From Maritimibacter sp. DP1N21-5 (GTDB taxonomy: Bacteria; Pseudomonadota; Alphaproteobacteria; Rhodobacterales; Rhodobacteraceae), in the NCBI RefSeq assembly GCF_019218295.1, contig NZ_JAHUZF010000003.1, forward strand, positions 62,001 through 126,000: DNA of 64,000 bases. The letters are read 5' to 3'. Numbering within the stretch: position 1 is the first letter of the stretch; each line of letters starts with the position of its first letter. A model generated the notes under the pieces. It saw nothing but the letters and a program-made list of their open reading frames with translations. It made no database searches and was not told the origin of the DNA. The translations under genes and the position numbers were made by a program. This document shows positions 36,627-49,973 of this stretch, piece by piece.

Positions 36627-37550
36627 TTAGTAACGGATTTTCGGATCGAACCATGCATAGGCAAGGTCGGTGAGAAGGTTCACGAAGACGGTGAGCACCC
36701 CGTAGAGGATCGTGACCCCCAGAAGCACGGCGTAGTCGCGGGTCAGCGCGGAGCCGACATAGGCCTGGCCCAGACCGCCGGTCGAGAAGTAGAGGTCGAC
36801 GAAAACCGACCCTGTCAGCACATATACGAACACGGGACCGAGATACGACACCACCGGCAAGAGCGTCGGCTTCATCGCGTGTTTCCAGATCACGCTGCGC
36901 ATGGGCAACCCCTTGGCGCGCGCGGTGCGGATGAAGTTTGAGTTGAGGACTTCGAGCATCGAGGATCGGGTCAGGCGCGCGATGTTGCCCATGTAGGACG
37001 TCGACAGCGCGATCACCGGCATGATCAGGTATTCCCACTGGCCACCGTTCCAGCCGCCGCCAGGCAACAGGCCCAGCCAGAGCGTGAAGGTCAGGATCAG
37101 GATCGGCCCCATGATGAAGTTGGGCAGCGCCTGCGCCGCGATGCCCAGGGTCACGGCGAAATAGTCGATGAAGCTGTTGTGCCGGATCGCGGCCCAGACG
37201 CCGAGGCCGACACCCACCAGCGTGGCGGCGATGAAGGACAGCGACCCGTAAGTGAGCGAGATCGGGAAGCCCTGCGCGATGATGTCGTTCACGTCCCGGT
37301 CCTTGAACTTGAAGGACGGGCCGAAATCGAAATGCAGGATGATATTGGTCAGGTAATCCCAGAGCTGTTTCCACAGCGGCTGATCGAGTCCATAGCGCGC
37401 CTCGATATTGGCGAGCACGGCAGGCGGCAGGGGCCGTTCTGACGTGAAAGGACCGCCGGGCGCGAAGTGGATCAGGAAGAAGGACGCGATGATCAGGATC
37501 AGGATCGTCGGAATGGCGATCAGCAGTCGCTTGATGATGTAGGCCAGCAT
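36627..37550 (-). CDS. oppB: Oligopeptide ABC transporter permease (OppB/DppB type)
   Basis: A 307-residue permease that begins MLAYIIKRLLIAIPTILILI, the typical OppB N-terminus, with six helices. The coupling loop is NSNFIRTARAKGLPMRSVIW, with the C-terminal GSVFVDLYFSTGGLGQA. The ATG at 37550 was preferred because the four-residue longer form lacks the family start. It is separated from oppA by 76 bases holding a very stable hairpin, consistent with differential expression of binding protein and channel. Confidence 0.93.
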   Translation of the reverse strand: MLAYIIKRLLIAIPTILILIIASFFLIHFAPGGPFTSERPLPPAVLANIEARYGLDQPLWKQLWDYLTNIILHFDFGPSFKFKDRDVNDIIAQGFPISLTYGSLSFIAATLVGVGLGVWAAIRHNSFIDYFAVTLGIAAQALPNFIMGPILILTFTLWLGLLPGGGWNGGQWEYLIMPVIALSTSYMGNIARLTRSSMLEVLNSNFIRTARAKGLPMRSVIWKHAMKPTLLPVVSYLGPVFVYVLTGSVFVDLYFSTGGLGQAYVGSALTRDYAVLLGVTILYGVLTVFVNLLTDLAYAWFDPKIRY

Positions 37551-37571
37551 GGGGCGCTCCAATACCGATGA

Positions 37572-37600
37572 CCGCGCCCCCGAGGTGATCGGGGGCGCGG
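37572..37600 (-). promoter_or_regulatory. Intercistronic hairpin between oppA and oppB
   Basis: A perfect 12-base stem (CCGCGCCCCCGA with TCGGGGGCGCGG, almost all GC) with five-base loop. No T-run follows, so it should act as a 3' stabiliser or partial attenuator of the oppA message. Confidence 0.8.
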
Positions 37601-37626
37601 ATCGTTAGGATGCGAGCAACGCGGGG

Positions 37627-39252
37627 TTACTCGGCGATCTTGTAGAGGTTCTTCGAGTACCAGTTCTGCTCGACGTTGTTGACGGGCCAGTTGCCCAGAT
37701 CGGTGTCGAGCATGTAGACGCCGGCATAGTGGTAGATCGGGATCACCGGCATTTCGTCGTAAAGGATCTGTTCCACCTCGGTATAGATCGGGCCGGTGTC
37801 GTCCGCCGTCTTGGCCTCTTCCAGAAGCTCGTCGACGCGGGCGTTGTTGTACTTGCCGTCATTATATCCCGACTCGCTGTCGAGCAGGTCGAGGAAGGTC
37901 GAGGCTTCGTTATAGTCGCCGCACCACGCGCCGCGCGCCATTTCGAAGTTCTGGTTGCCGCGCTCTTCGAGGAAGACCTTCCACTCCATGTTGGCGAGCG
38001 TGGCCTGAACGCCGAGCTTCGACTTCCACATCTGGCTCAGGGCCACCGCGACCTTCTCGTGGTCGTCCGAGGTGTTGTAGACCATCTCGAACTCGAGCGG
38101 GTTGTCGGGTCCATACCCGGCTTCGGCCAGAAGCTCCTTGGCCATCGCGTCACGGTCGGCCTGCGTCATGCTCGCCCATTCGAGTGCCGGCGGCTCGAAC
38201 CCGGCCACGGCGGCGGGGGTGAAGGTATAGGCGGGCGGCTGGCCCCCCTGCATCACCTTCTCCACGATGATGTCACGGTCCACGGCCATGGCGAGCGCCT
38301 TGCGCACGTTCACGTCCTTGAAGGCCTCGGGGCCGGACTCGGAGACGTTGAAGGTGTAGTAGTAGTTACACAGACGGGGGAAGCTCGTGGCTTCATCCGG
38401 GTATTCCTCGGCCATCTTCGGATACTGACCGGCCGGGATTTCCGTGCGGTCGAGCTCGCCGGCGAGGTAACGGGTCAGGGCGACGTTTTCATCATTGATG
38501 ACCAGGGCCACGGTCCGTTCGATGACCGTGTTCTCGTTGTCCCAATACATCTCGTTGCGTTCACGCACCGAGCGTTCGTTGGGCAGGTGCTCGGTCAGGA
38601 CGTAGGCCCCGTTCGACACGATGTTCTCGGGCTTGGTCCAGTCTTCGCCGAACTCCTCGATCACCGACTGAGGCGCGGGGAAAGTCGTGGCATGGGTGGT
38701 CATATAGGGGAAATAGGGGAGCGGGGCGGTCAGCTTGACCTCGAGCGTGCGGTCGTCGATCGCGGTCACGCCCAGCGTGCCCGGTTCGGCGGTTCCGGCG
38801 ATGATCTCGGACGCGCCTTCGATCGACATCAGTTCGATGAACCACTGGTAGGGCGAGGCGAGCGCCGGATCGGCGGCGCGGTTCCAGGCATAGACGAAAT
38901 CGCCCGCGACCACGGGGTCGCCGTTCGACCACTTGGCGTCTTCGCGCAGGTGGAAGGTGTAGGTCATCTTGTCTTCGGAGACATCGTAATCAGTGGCGAC
39001 ACCCGGCACGAGATTGCCGTCGGCGTCCTGGTTCATCAGGCCTTCAAAGAGGTCGCGCACGATTTCCGAGCCGGTGACGTCTTCGACGACCTGCGGATCG
39101 ACCGAGGAGTGTTCATCGAGGACGCGATAAGTGAAGGTTTGATCATCTGCGAGTGTCACGCCTTCGGGCACGTGGCTCGCGGCCACGGCGACCCCGGCCA
39201 GCATGGTGGACGACAATAGCGTCGCCACAGCAAAGCGAGTGGTGTGTTTCAT
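37627..39252 (-). CDS. oppA: Periplasmic oligopeptide-binding protein (OppA family)
   Basis: A 541-residue SBP_bac_5 protein with a signal peptide (MKHTTRFAVATLLSSTMLAG, cleaved after VAVAA). Family motifs are YRVLDEHSSVDPQ, REDAKWSNGDPVVAGDFVYA and a C-terminal peptide-pocket region. It delivers peptides to the OppBC-ATPase complex encoded directly downstream. The ATG at 39252 is preceded by GGGAGAAA; the longer frame adds 78 residues from the promoter region. Codon use and composition match its neighbours. Confidence 0.94.
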   Translation of the reverse strand: MKHTTRFAVATLLSSTMLAGVAVAASHVPEGVTLADDQTFTYRVLDEHSSVDPQVVEDVTGSEIVRDLFEGLMNQDADGNLVPGVATDYDVSEDKMTYTFHLREDAKWSNGDPVVAGDFVYAWNRAADPALASPYQWFIELMSIEGASEIIAGTAEPGTLGVTAIDDRTLEVKLTAPLPYFPYMTTHATTFPAPQSVIEEFGEDWTKPENIVSNGAYVLTEHLPNERSVRERNEMYWDNENTVIERTVALVINDENVALTRYLAGELDRTEIPAGQYPKMAEEYPDEATSFPRLCNYYYTFNVSESGPEAFKDVNVRKALAMAVDRDIIVEKVMQGGQPPAYTFTPAAVAGFEPPALEWASMTQADRDAMAKELLAEAGYGPDNPLEFEMVYNTSDDHEKVAVALSQMWKSKLGVQATLANMEWKVFLEERGNQNFEMARGAWCGDYNEASTFLDLLDSESGYNDGKYNNARVDELLEEAKTADDTGPIYTEVEQILYDEMPVIPIYHYAGVYMLDTDLGNWPVNNVEQNWYSKNLYKIAE

Positions 39253-39608
39253 GAGTGTTTTCTCCCTGTGTTCGTGAAGGGTCCCGGGCGTTTCGGCCCC
39301 GGCCATTCTTTTTTCCGATTGGTCAATCCTAGCGGGACAATAGGTCCCGACAAGCGATTGCAAGGCTGACGTGAGGAAACCGTGCGAAAATTTGCTCAAA
39401 TTCCGTGAACCATTTCGTCCGCAAGTCGACGCATCCGCCAGCGCGCCCTGAAGCAGGCCGAATCGTTTTGGTATACCGTCGCACACATTGACTTGCCCGA
39501 TCCCGTGATTTAGGGCGGTGGCAACCCGGCGGCGGGGGGTGCCTTGCCGCGATTCCCACCCAGCGACGGAGACCTCCCGTCGCGCGATTTACCGTGACGG
39601 AGACGAGC
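39253..39608. promoter_or_regulatory. Divergent promoter region of opp operon and icd
   Basis: A 356-base gap between divergently transcribed oppA and icd, without a convincing gene. It contains an inverted repeat CGGGAC-AATAG-GTCCCG (39333-39349) 81 bases before oppA, a T-rich run nearby, and an A/T-richer core (near 39380-39420). TTGACT at 39490 could be a -35 element for icd, but its -10 partner is weak. A frame starting at the GTG at 39594 only extends icd by five codons. Confidence 0.5.
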
Positions 39609-44442
<4,834 letters not shown>

Positions 44443-44618
44443 GACAGTTGTAGGTCCGTGGGTCCATCTGGCGCAATGAGACCATTCCCTCTGTTGGCCT
44501 CCGCCTCTACGCGTAGTATGGGGACCAACGCGACCGCGGGGCCCAGTTGCTCCGGATCACCTGGCGGGGGATGCACGTGGGACGACAGTCCGTCACATCG
44601 GCCAAGGCCATCGCGACC

Positions 44619-45362
44619 ATGGCAGGGCCTGGCACGGCCCGCGTGGCGTGGCTGAACCTGTCGGGCGTGACGCTGCGGATTGACGGCCGGACCATCATCG
44701 ACAACCTGTCTTGCGACATCCGGGAACGACGCGTGGGCATCGTCGGGCGCAATGGATCGGGCAAGACCACGCTGGCCCGGCTCATAGCCGGACTGCAGAA
44801 GCCCGACTCCGGTCGCGTGGAAATCGACGGGGCGGACATGCTGTCGGACCGGCGCGCGGCCCTGAGCCATGTGGGCATCCTGTTTCAGAACCCCGAGCAC
44901 CAGATCATCTTCCCCACCGTGGAAGAGGAGTTGGCTTTCGGCCTCTTGCAACAGGGACAATCGAGAGAAGACGCGGCCGAGGGCGTGGCGCGGGTCCTCG
45001 CCCGTTTCGGGCGCTCGGACTGGCGCGATGCGGCGACCGCCACCCTGTCGCAGGGCCAGAAACAGCTGGTCTGCCTGATGGCGGTGCTGGCCATGCGGCC
45101 GCGGTTGATCGTGCTCGACGAACCTTATTCGGGGCTCGACATCCCGACGCGGCGGCAACTCATGCGCCATGTCGATCAGGTCGAAGCCAGCGTGGTGCAG
45201 ATCACGCACGACCCGGACAGCGTGGCCGATTGCGACCGCGTCCTCTGGATCGACAAGGGAGCCATCCGCCGCGACGGTCCCGCGCCCGAGGTGCTGGCCG
45301 AGTTCTGCCGGACGATGGAAGCCTGGGGGGACGACGATGATCTCGCTCACCTCGCCAGTTGA
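44619..45362 (+). CDS. bioM: Biotin transporter ATPase BioM (ECF type)
   Basis: A 247-residue energy-coupling-factor ATPase: Walker A GRNGSGKTT, Q-loop FQNPEHQIIF (the FQNPEHQ pattern is typical of ECF ATPases), signature LSQGQKQLVCLMAVLA and Walker B LIVLDEPYSGLD. It powers BioY-mediated biotin uptake with BioN. The start is uncertain: the frame is open from TTG 44547 and ATG 44571, but neither has a well-spaced ribosome site, and the conserved part begins after 44619. The end overlaps bioN by 26 bases. Confidence 0.9.
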   Translation: MAGPGTARVAWLNLSGVTLRIDGRTIIDNLSCDIRERRVGIVGRNGSGKTTLARLIAGLQKPDSGRVEIDGADMLSDRRAALSHVGILFQNPEHQIIFPTVEEELAFGLLQQGQSREDAAEGVARVLARFGRSDWRDAATATLSQGQKQLVCLMAVLAMRPRLIVLDEPYSGLDIPTRRQLMRHVDQVEASVVQITHDPDSVADCDRVLWIDKGAIRRDGPAPEVLAEFCRTMEAWGDDDDLAHLAS

Positions 45363-45969
45363 GACCTGGGCGCACCGGCTGCCGGCCGGAGTGAAACTCG
45401 CCGCACTCTCGGCCGCGACAATCCTGCTCTTCGCGCTGGACGACCCTCGCCTGCTCGCCATGGCCCTCGCCGGGGCGGCGGCACTGACCTTGAGCGGGGG
45501 GCTGCGGTTTTCACGGGCGGCGGTGCGGGCGCTGCGCGTGCTGGTGCCCTTTCTGCTGCTCATCGCGGTCTGGCACGGGGTCACCGGTCAGCTCGCGACG
45601 GGCCTCGCGGTATCGCTTCGCCTGTTGGCAGCCCTCGCCCTGGCCAATTTCGTTACAATGACCACGCGGATCACCGACATGGTCGCGGTCATCGCCTGGC
45701 TGCTCGCGCCGCTGCGCCGGTTCGGCCTGTCCACCCGGCATTTCGAGCTTGCCGTGGCGCTGGTCATCCGCTTCACGCCGGCCATCGCCCGCAAGGGCAC
45801 GCTTCTGTCCGAAGCCTGGCGCGCCCGTTCGCGCCGGCGAGCAAGCTGGCGCATTGTCTTACCACTCGCTGCGCTGGCGCTCGACGATGCCGATCACGTG
45901 GCCGAGGCGCTGCGCGCGCGGGGCGGGCTGATCCCGCCCGGCGCCCCACATCCAAACCCCGCCCCCTGA
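45337..45969 (+). CDS. bioN: Biotin transporter transmembrane protein BioN
   Basis: A 210-residue ECF T-component with four or five helices (AALSAATILLFALDDPRLLA, LRVLVPFLLLIAVWHGVTGQ). The cytoplasmic coupling region has two short arginine motifs (SEAWRARSRRRASW, ALRARGG), the marker of EcfT proteins. It links the ATPase BioM to the substrate protein BioY. The ATG at 45337 lies inside the end of bioM, so translation is coupled. The next gene, bioY, begins 15 bases after its stop. Confidence 0.92.
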   Translation: MISLTSPVETWAHRLPAGVKLAALSAATILLFALDDPRLLAMALAGAAALTLSGGLRFSRAAVRALRVLVPFLLLIAVWHGVTGQLATGLAVSLRLLAALALANFVTMTTRITDMVAVIAWLLAPLRRFGLSTRHFELAVALVIRFTPAIARKGTLLSEAWRARSRRRASWRIVLPLAALALDDADHVAEALRARGGLIPPGAPHPNPAP

Positions 45970-45984
45970 CAAAGAGGATACGTC

Positions 45985-46527
45985 ATGGAACGCAACATCG
46001 CTCATATCGCCCTGTTCGCCGCGCTGATCGCGGCGCTCGGGCTCATTCCGAAATTCACGCTCGCCTTCGGGGTGCCGATCACGGCGCAAAGCATGGGCGT
46101 CATGCTCTGCGGCGCGGTGCTGGGTGCGCGGCGCGGCGCGTTGGCCGTGCTCCTTTTCCTGGCGCTCGTCGCCATTGGGCTGCCGCTGCTTGCCGGGGGA
46201 CGGGGCGGGCTTGGCGCCTTCGCCACGCCGTCGGTGGGCTTCCTGATCGGCTGGCCGATCGCGGCCTTCGTCACCGGGCTGGTGGTCGAGAAATGGCGCG
46301 GCAACATCGGCATGGTCGCAACCCTCGGCGCGCTCGTCGGCGGCGTGCTGGTTATGTATGTCTTCGGCGTGCTGGGCATGGCCTATATGCTCGACAAGGG
46401 TCTCGTCGAAAGCCTGATGCTCGTCACGGCCTTCATCCCCGGCGACATCGTCAAGGCTATCGTCACTGGCGTCGTGACCGCGGGCCTCGCCCGGTCGCGG
46501 CCTTCAAGCCTGCTGTCGCGGGCATGA
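45985..46527 (+). CDS. bioY: Biotin-binding S-component BioY
   Basis: A 180-residue membrane protein with six helices that binds biotin. BioY motifs include GVPITAQSMGVMLCGAVLGARRG (in overlapping parts), GLPLLAGGRGGLGAF, TPSVGFLIGWPIAAFVTG and the C-terminal FIPGDIVKAIVTG. It completes bioMNY. AAGAGGA precedes the ATG. It overlaps the following nitroreductase gene by four bases (ATGA), an unusual addition to this operon. Confidence 0.96.
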   Translation: MERNIAHIALFAALIAALGLIPKFTLAFGVPITAQSMGVMLCGAVLGARRGALAVLLFLALVAIGLPLLAGGRGGLGAFATPSVGFLIGWPIAAFVTGLVVEKWRGNIGMVATLGALVGGVLVMYVFGVLGMAYMLDKGLVESLMLVTAFIPGDIVKAIVTGVVTAGLARSRPSSLLSRA

Positions 46528-47201
46528 CCGAACGCCCCGTTTCGAGCGCGCTCACCAAGCGCCGCTCGATCCGGGCTTTCCGTCCGGACCCGGTGGACCG
46601 GGACATCGTCGCGCGGCTTCTGACCGCCGCGCGCACGGCACCTTCGGGGGCCAACCTGCAACCGGGGCGGTTCATCGCGCTTGCCGGTGCGGCCCTCTCC
46701 GATTTCACCGAGCGCCTCTGCGCGGAGATCGAGGCAGGACGCCCTCCGGTTTCCGAGTATTCCTATTTTCCCCAGCCGATGCCGCCGGCGCTCAAGGAAC
46801 GGCAACGGGCCGCCGGTTATGCGCTTTACGAAAGCCTTGGCGTTGCGCGGCGCGACGTGGCGGGCCGAAAGGCGCAGTTCCTTCTGAACTATCGATTCTT
46901 CTCGGCCCCGGTCGGGATCGTCATCACGATCCGCCGCGACATGGGCAAAGGGTGTTTCATGGACCTCGGCATGTCGCTCATGGCGCTGATGATGGCGGCC
47001 GAGGACGAGGGGCTCGCCACCTGCGGGATCGGCGCGCTGGCGAATTACGGCGATCTCGCAGGGGCGCTCCTGAACATCCCAGGGGAAGAGCTCGTGGTTT
47101 GCGGCGTGGCGCTGGGATACCCCGATCCGGACGCGCCGGTGAACCGGGTCCGGACGGCGCGCGACGACCTCGACGTCTTCGCCGAGTTTCGCGGCTTCTA
47201 G
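46524..47201 (+). CDS. Nitroreductase-family flavoprotein
   Basis: A 225-residue FMN oxidoreductase: N-terminal TKRRSIRAFRPDPVDRDIV and APSGANLQPGRFIAL, with C-terminal VVCGVALGYPDPDAPVNRVRT in overlapping parts. Family members reduce nitroaromatics, quinones or flavins with NAD(P)H; the natural substrate is not predictable. It is co-translated with bioY (ATGA overlap), so a link to biotin or a biotin precursor is possible. Its TAG stop overlaps the stop of the convergent thiolase gene within the palindrome CTAG. Confidence 0.88.
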   Translation: MTERPVSSALTKRRSIRAFRPDPVDRDIVARLLTAARTAPSGANLQPGRFIALAGAALSDFTERLCAEIEAGRPPVSEYSYFPQPMPPALKERQRAAGYALYESLGVARRDVAGRKAQFLLNYRFFSAPVGIVITIRRDMGKGCFMDLGMSLMALMMAAEDEGLATCGIGALANYGDLAGALLNIPGEELVVCGVALGYPDPDAPVNRVRTARDDLDVFAEFRGF

Positions 47202-48310
47202 GGCGCGGTGGACAGAAGCACCGCCGTCCCGATCCCACCGGCTGCCGCAATGGCGGCAAGCCCGAGCCCGCCAACCGACCGAAGTTCATGCCAGAGCCGC
47301 ACGGCGTTGACTGCGCCCGAGGCGCCGATGGGATGTCCTCGGGCCAGCCCGCCGCCGCCGGGGTTGACGCGCGCGGGATCGAGACCGGCCAGGCGCACGC
47401 AGGCCATCGCTTGCACGGCATAGGCTTCCATCACCTCGATCACCGCCAGATCGCTCACGCGGGTCTCGGTCTGCGCAAGGAGATCGCGGATCGCCTCGAC
47501 CGGCGCCAGTCCCGGCATCTCGGGCCGCCCGCCAAGCGTGATCCCCGCAACGAAACGGGGGCCCGGGCGCCCGAGCTGCCGCGCGACGCGATCAGAGACC
47601 ATGACACAGACCGCGGCACCGTCGGCGGCCACGGCGGCATTGGCGGCCGTCACCGGTCCGACGAGCACGGGGGCCCGCGCGGCGATCCGGGGTGTGAGGT
47701 CGCGGGTGAAAGCATCTTGGGCGAGCCCGCCCAAAGGCAGGATCTCGGACCGGAGGCGGGCTTCGGCCATCCGCGCGCGGCGATGGCTTTCCACGGCCCA
47801 GCCGTCCATCTCTTCCCGCGTCAGGCCCAACTCCCGCACCAGATCTGCCGCCGCATCGTCCATCTCCGGGTCGCGGTCGGGCCAGGGGGTAAAGGGGGGC
47901 CGGTCATAGGCGACCGGGGGGCCACCGTCGGGATCCGTGCGCCATCGCAAGGGTCGGCGGGAATAGCTTTCGACACCGCCCGCGACGACGACCTCGGCCT
48001 GTTCGGCCCGGATCAAGGCGGCGCCCATGACCAGAGCGTCAAGACCGCTCACGCATTGCCGGTCGAGCGTCAGCCCGGCTACCCGTTCCCCAAGCCCTGC
48101 GGCCAGTGCGATGCGTCGCGCCGGGTTACCCCCGGCCCCAAGGGCGTTCCCAAGGATCACCTCATCCACGGCATCTCGTGCCATGCCGGCGGCCTCGAGT
48201 GCCGCGCCAATGACAGGTGCGCAAAGCTCGGGCAGGTCCAGCCGGGACAGGGCGCCGCCCCGGGGCGCAACCGGGGTCCGCAGAGCCGCGAGGATCTGCA
48301 CGCCGCTCAT
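47198..48310 (-). CDS. Thiolase-family protein lacking the C-terminal catalytic cysteine
   Basis: A 370-residue thiolase with the acyl-enzyme nucleophile Cys86 (DRQCVSGLDAL) and the active-site His326 (GGGLARGHPIGASG). At the third catalytic position, where thiolases have a cysteine in CIGGGQG, this protein has Ala355 (AIAAAGGIGTA). The normal Claisen condensation or thiolysis may therefore be altered. It overlaps the upstream acyl-CoA ligase gene by four bases. Position next to bioMNY resembles the yhfS-yhfT-bioY grouping of Bacillus. The assignment to thiolase fold is firm; the reaction is not. Confidence 0.85.
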   Translation of the reverse strand: MSGVQILAALRTPVAPRGGALSRLDLPELCAPVIGAALEAAGMARDAVDEVILGNALGAGGNPARRIALAAGLGERVAGLTLDRQCVSGLDALVMGAALIRAEQAEVVVAGGVESYSRRPLRWRTDPDGGPPVAYDRPPFTPWPDRDPEMDDAAADLVRELGLTREEMDGWAVESHRRARMAEARLRSEILPLGGLAQDAFTRDLTPRIAARAPVLVGPVTAANAAVAADGAAVCVMVSDRVARQLGRPGPRFVAGITLGGRPEMPGLAPVEAIRDLLAQTETRVSDLAVIEVMEAYAVQAMACVRLAGLDPARVNPGGGGLARGHPIGASGAVNAVRLWHELRSVGGLGLAAIAAAGGIGTAVLLSTAP

Positions 48311-49485
48311 ACTGCGGTTCTCATGCGCCGCGTCACTTCGGCATAATGCGGCTTTCCGGCAGCCGTGAGAGGAAAATCGTCGAGGACCATGAAGCGGCGC
48401 GGCGCGGCGAGGGGGCCGAATGCCGTTCGGCAGTCGGCCAGTAGCTGTGCCGTGACCTCGGGGCCGGTCGTCCTTTCGGGTCGGGCGCCGATGGCAGCGA
48501 CCAGCACGTGACCGCGCAACGGATCGGGCACCGGAACCACCGCACAGAAGTCCACATCGGGGTGGGCCAGACACCGTTCCTCGATAGCTTCGGGAAAGAC
48601 GTTCTGATCCGCAATCGTCACCATCCGGTTGCGCCGTCCCAGCACAGTCAGAAAGCCCGCCTCGTCGATCCGGCCCATCTCGCCAAGGCTCACGTGGCCG
48701 TCCACCTGCTCCAGCGGCGTGATCCCGTCGCCCACGTAGCCTTCGGCGAGGTAGGGGCTCTTGATCCAGATGTCGCCAACCTCTCCGGGCGGAGCATCCA
48801 CGCGCAGCGACACGCCCGGATAGGCGCGGCCTACGCTCCCCTCCGGGCCGGTTCCGTCGCCCCAGGCGATGAAGCTCGTCTCGGCTGCGCCGTAGAACTC
48901 CCGCACCACGGCCTTGGGGCAGAGCGTCGCAACAGCCCTGCGCAGGTCAGCGCCCATCCGGCCGCCACCGCAAAGCACATGGCGCAGGGCGGGCAGCGTG
49001 ATGCCGGTGCCGACGAGAAGGCGCAACTGGGTCGGCGTGGCGTAAAGCACGCTCACCCCGTCAAGAGCCCGCGCCTGTGCCCGTGGCCCAAGTCCTGCGA
49101 GCGCGTGGATGTCGGCGCCGAGGAAGGCCGCCTCGACCATCGCGTAGAGCGACAGGGAGTGGACTTCGGGACCCAGAACGCCGTAGCGGTCTGCGTCGGT
49201 CAGCCCCAGTTCGGCCGCATTGACCCGAAAGCTGGCGATCCACGAGGAATGGGTTCGCCGGATCGCCTTGGCCTGGCCTGTCGTTCCGCCCGTCGCCGTG
49301 CGGAAGAAACCGGGAACGCCGCCTTGCACGTCGGACACTCCGGACGGGCCGACAGCGAATTCGATCCCGCGCGCAATCGCGTCGAGCAGAGGCGTCAGGT
49401 CGCCAGCACCTTGAACCCGGGTCCGGGTCGAAGGATGCAGGCGAAAGGTCTCGGGCGAGGTGGGGTGCAAGGCGCCGGGGGTCAT
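48307..49485 (-). CDS. AMP-forming acyl-CoA ligase (ANL superfamily)
   Basis: A 392-residue adenylate-forming enzyme: P-loop TATGGTTGQAKAIRRT, motif YGAAETSFIAWGDG, GEMGRIDEAGFLTVLGRRN hinge region, and catalytic C-terminal Lys in LTAAGKPHYAE. It is shorter than usual acyl-CoA ligases (about 500), lacking part of the N-terminal domain, as in some specialised ligases. The ATG at 49485 has AGGGA seven bases upstream; the ATG at 49491 is nearly on top of that site. It is co-translated with the atypical thiolase. Substrate could be pimelate-like, but this is inference. Confidence 0.85.
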   Translation of the reverse strand: MTPGALHPTSPETFRLHPSTRTRVQGAGDLTPLLDAIARGIEFAVGPSGVSDVQGGVPGFFRTATGGTTGQAKAIRRTHSSWIASFRVNAAELGLTDADRYGVLGPEVHSLSLYAMVEAAFLGADIHALAGLGPRAQARALDGVSVLYATPTQLRLLVGTGITLPALRHVLCGGGRMGADLRRAVATLCPKAVVREFYGAAETSFIAWGDGTGPEGSVGRAYPGVSLRVDAPPGEVGDIWIKSPYLAEGYVGDGITPLEQVDGHVSLGEMGRIDEAGFLTVLGRRNRMVTIADQNVFPEAIEERCLAHPDVDFCAVVPVPDPLRGHVLVAAIGARPERTTGPEVTAQLLADCRTAFGPLAAPRRFMVLDDFPLTAAGKPHYAEVTRRMRTAV

Positions 49486-49973
49486 GGTCATGTCCCTGCT
49501 ATAGCCGGGCGGAACACCTGCGGGAAGCGGTGGGTGGAGGTCCGGGCGGTCAGCCGAGCCCTGTCCATAGCGCGACTGCGCCAAGAATTACGCGGAACAG
49601 ACGGTTGATCACGCGCGCTCTCGTCCCCGACGCGGGGTCCTCTCGGCTCTCCGCTCCGCCCTTTCCAGCGGGACTCAGCAGACTTCCGCCATAAACCAGA
49701 GCTATAAATGGACCATCTGGTACGGGTCCCGGGTCCTCGGTTCCGCCCCAAAATAGTTCTCTTTCAATAACTTACATTAGGTAAGGCATAGGCTTGCCGA
49801 TGCCACGGCGCAATTCTGCCGAACGCGACTCCGACCGCCGTTTGACTTGAATAACCGCCTCGGCAACGTTTTCGCCAGTCGGCCAAAGCGGTCGGCAGGC
49901 CTGCTTCGCGACGTCGAAGAGGTCCTGCGCCGCACACAGAGCCGGTCATTGGGACAGGACAGGACATTAGGAC
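49486..49973. other. Gene-free divergent region before the redox module
   Basis: About 490 bases between the ligase gene and the cytochrome gene. No family-like reading frame is seen. It holds an A/T-rich patch (about 49740-49790) with the dyad CTTAC-ATTAG-GTAAG (49770-49784), a candidate operator. A GGACA repeat run (49950-49970) lies just before the cytochrome start. GGAAC, 17 bases, CGCT near 49601 is a near miss to an EcfG promoter. Parts of 49800-49960 could be decayed coding DNA. Confidence 0.45.

Noticed and set aside
49598..49625. Possible EcfG promoter GGAAC-N17-CGCT
   Set aside because: The -10 element lacks the CGTT core and no gene start follows at a sensible distance.
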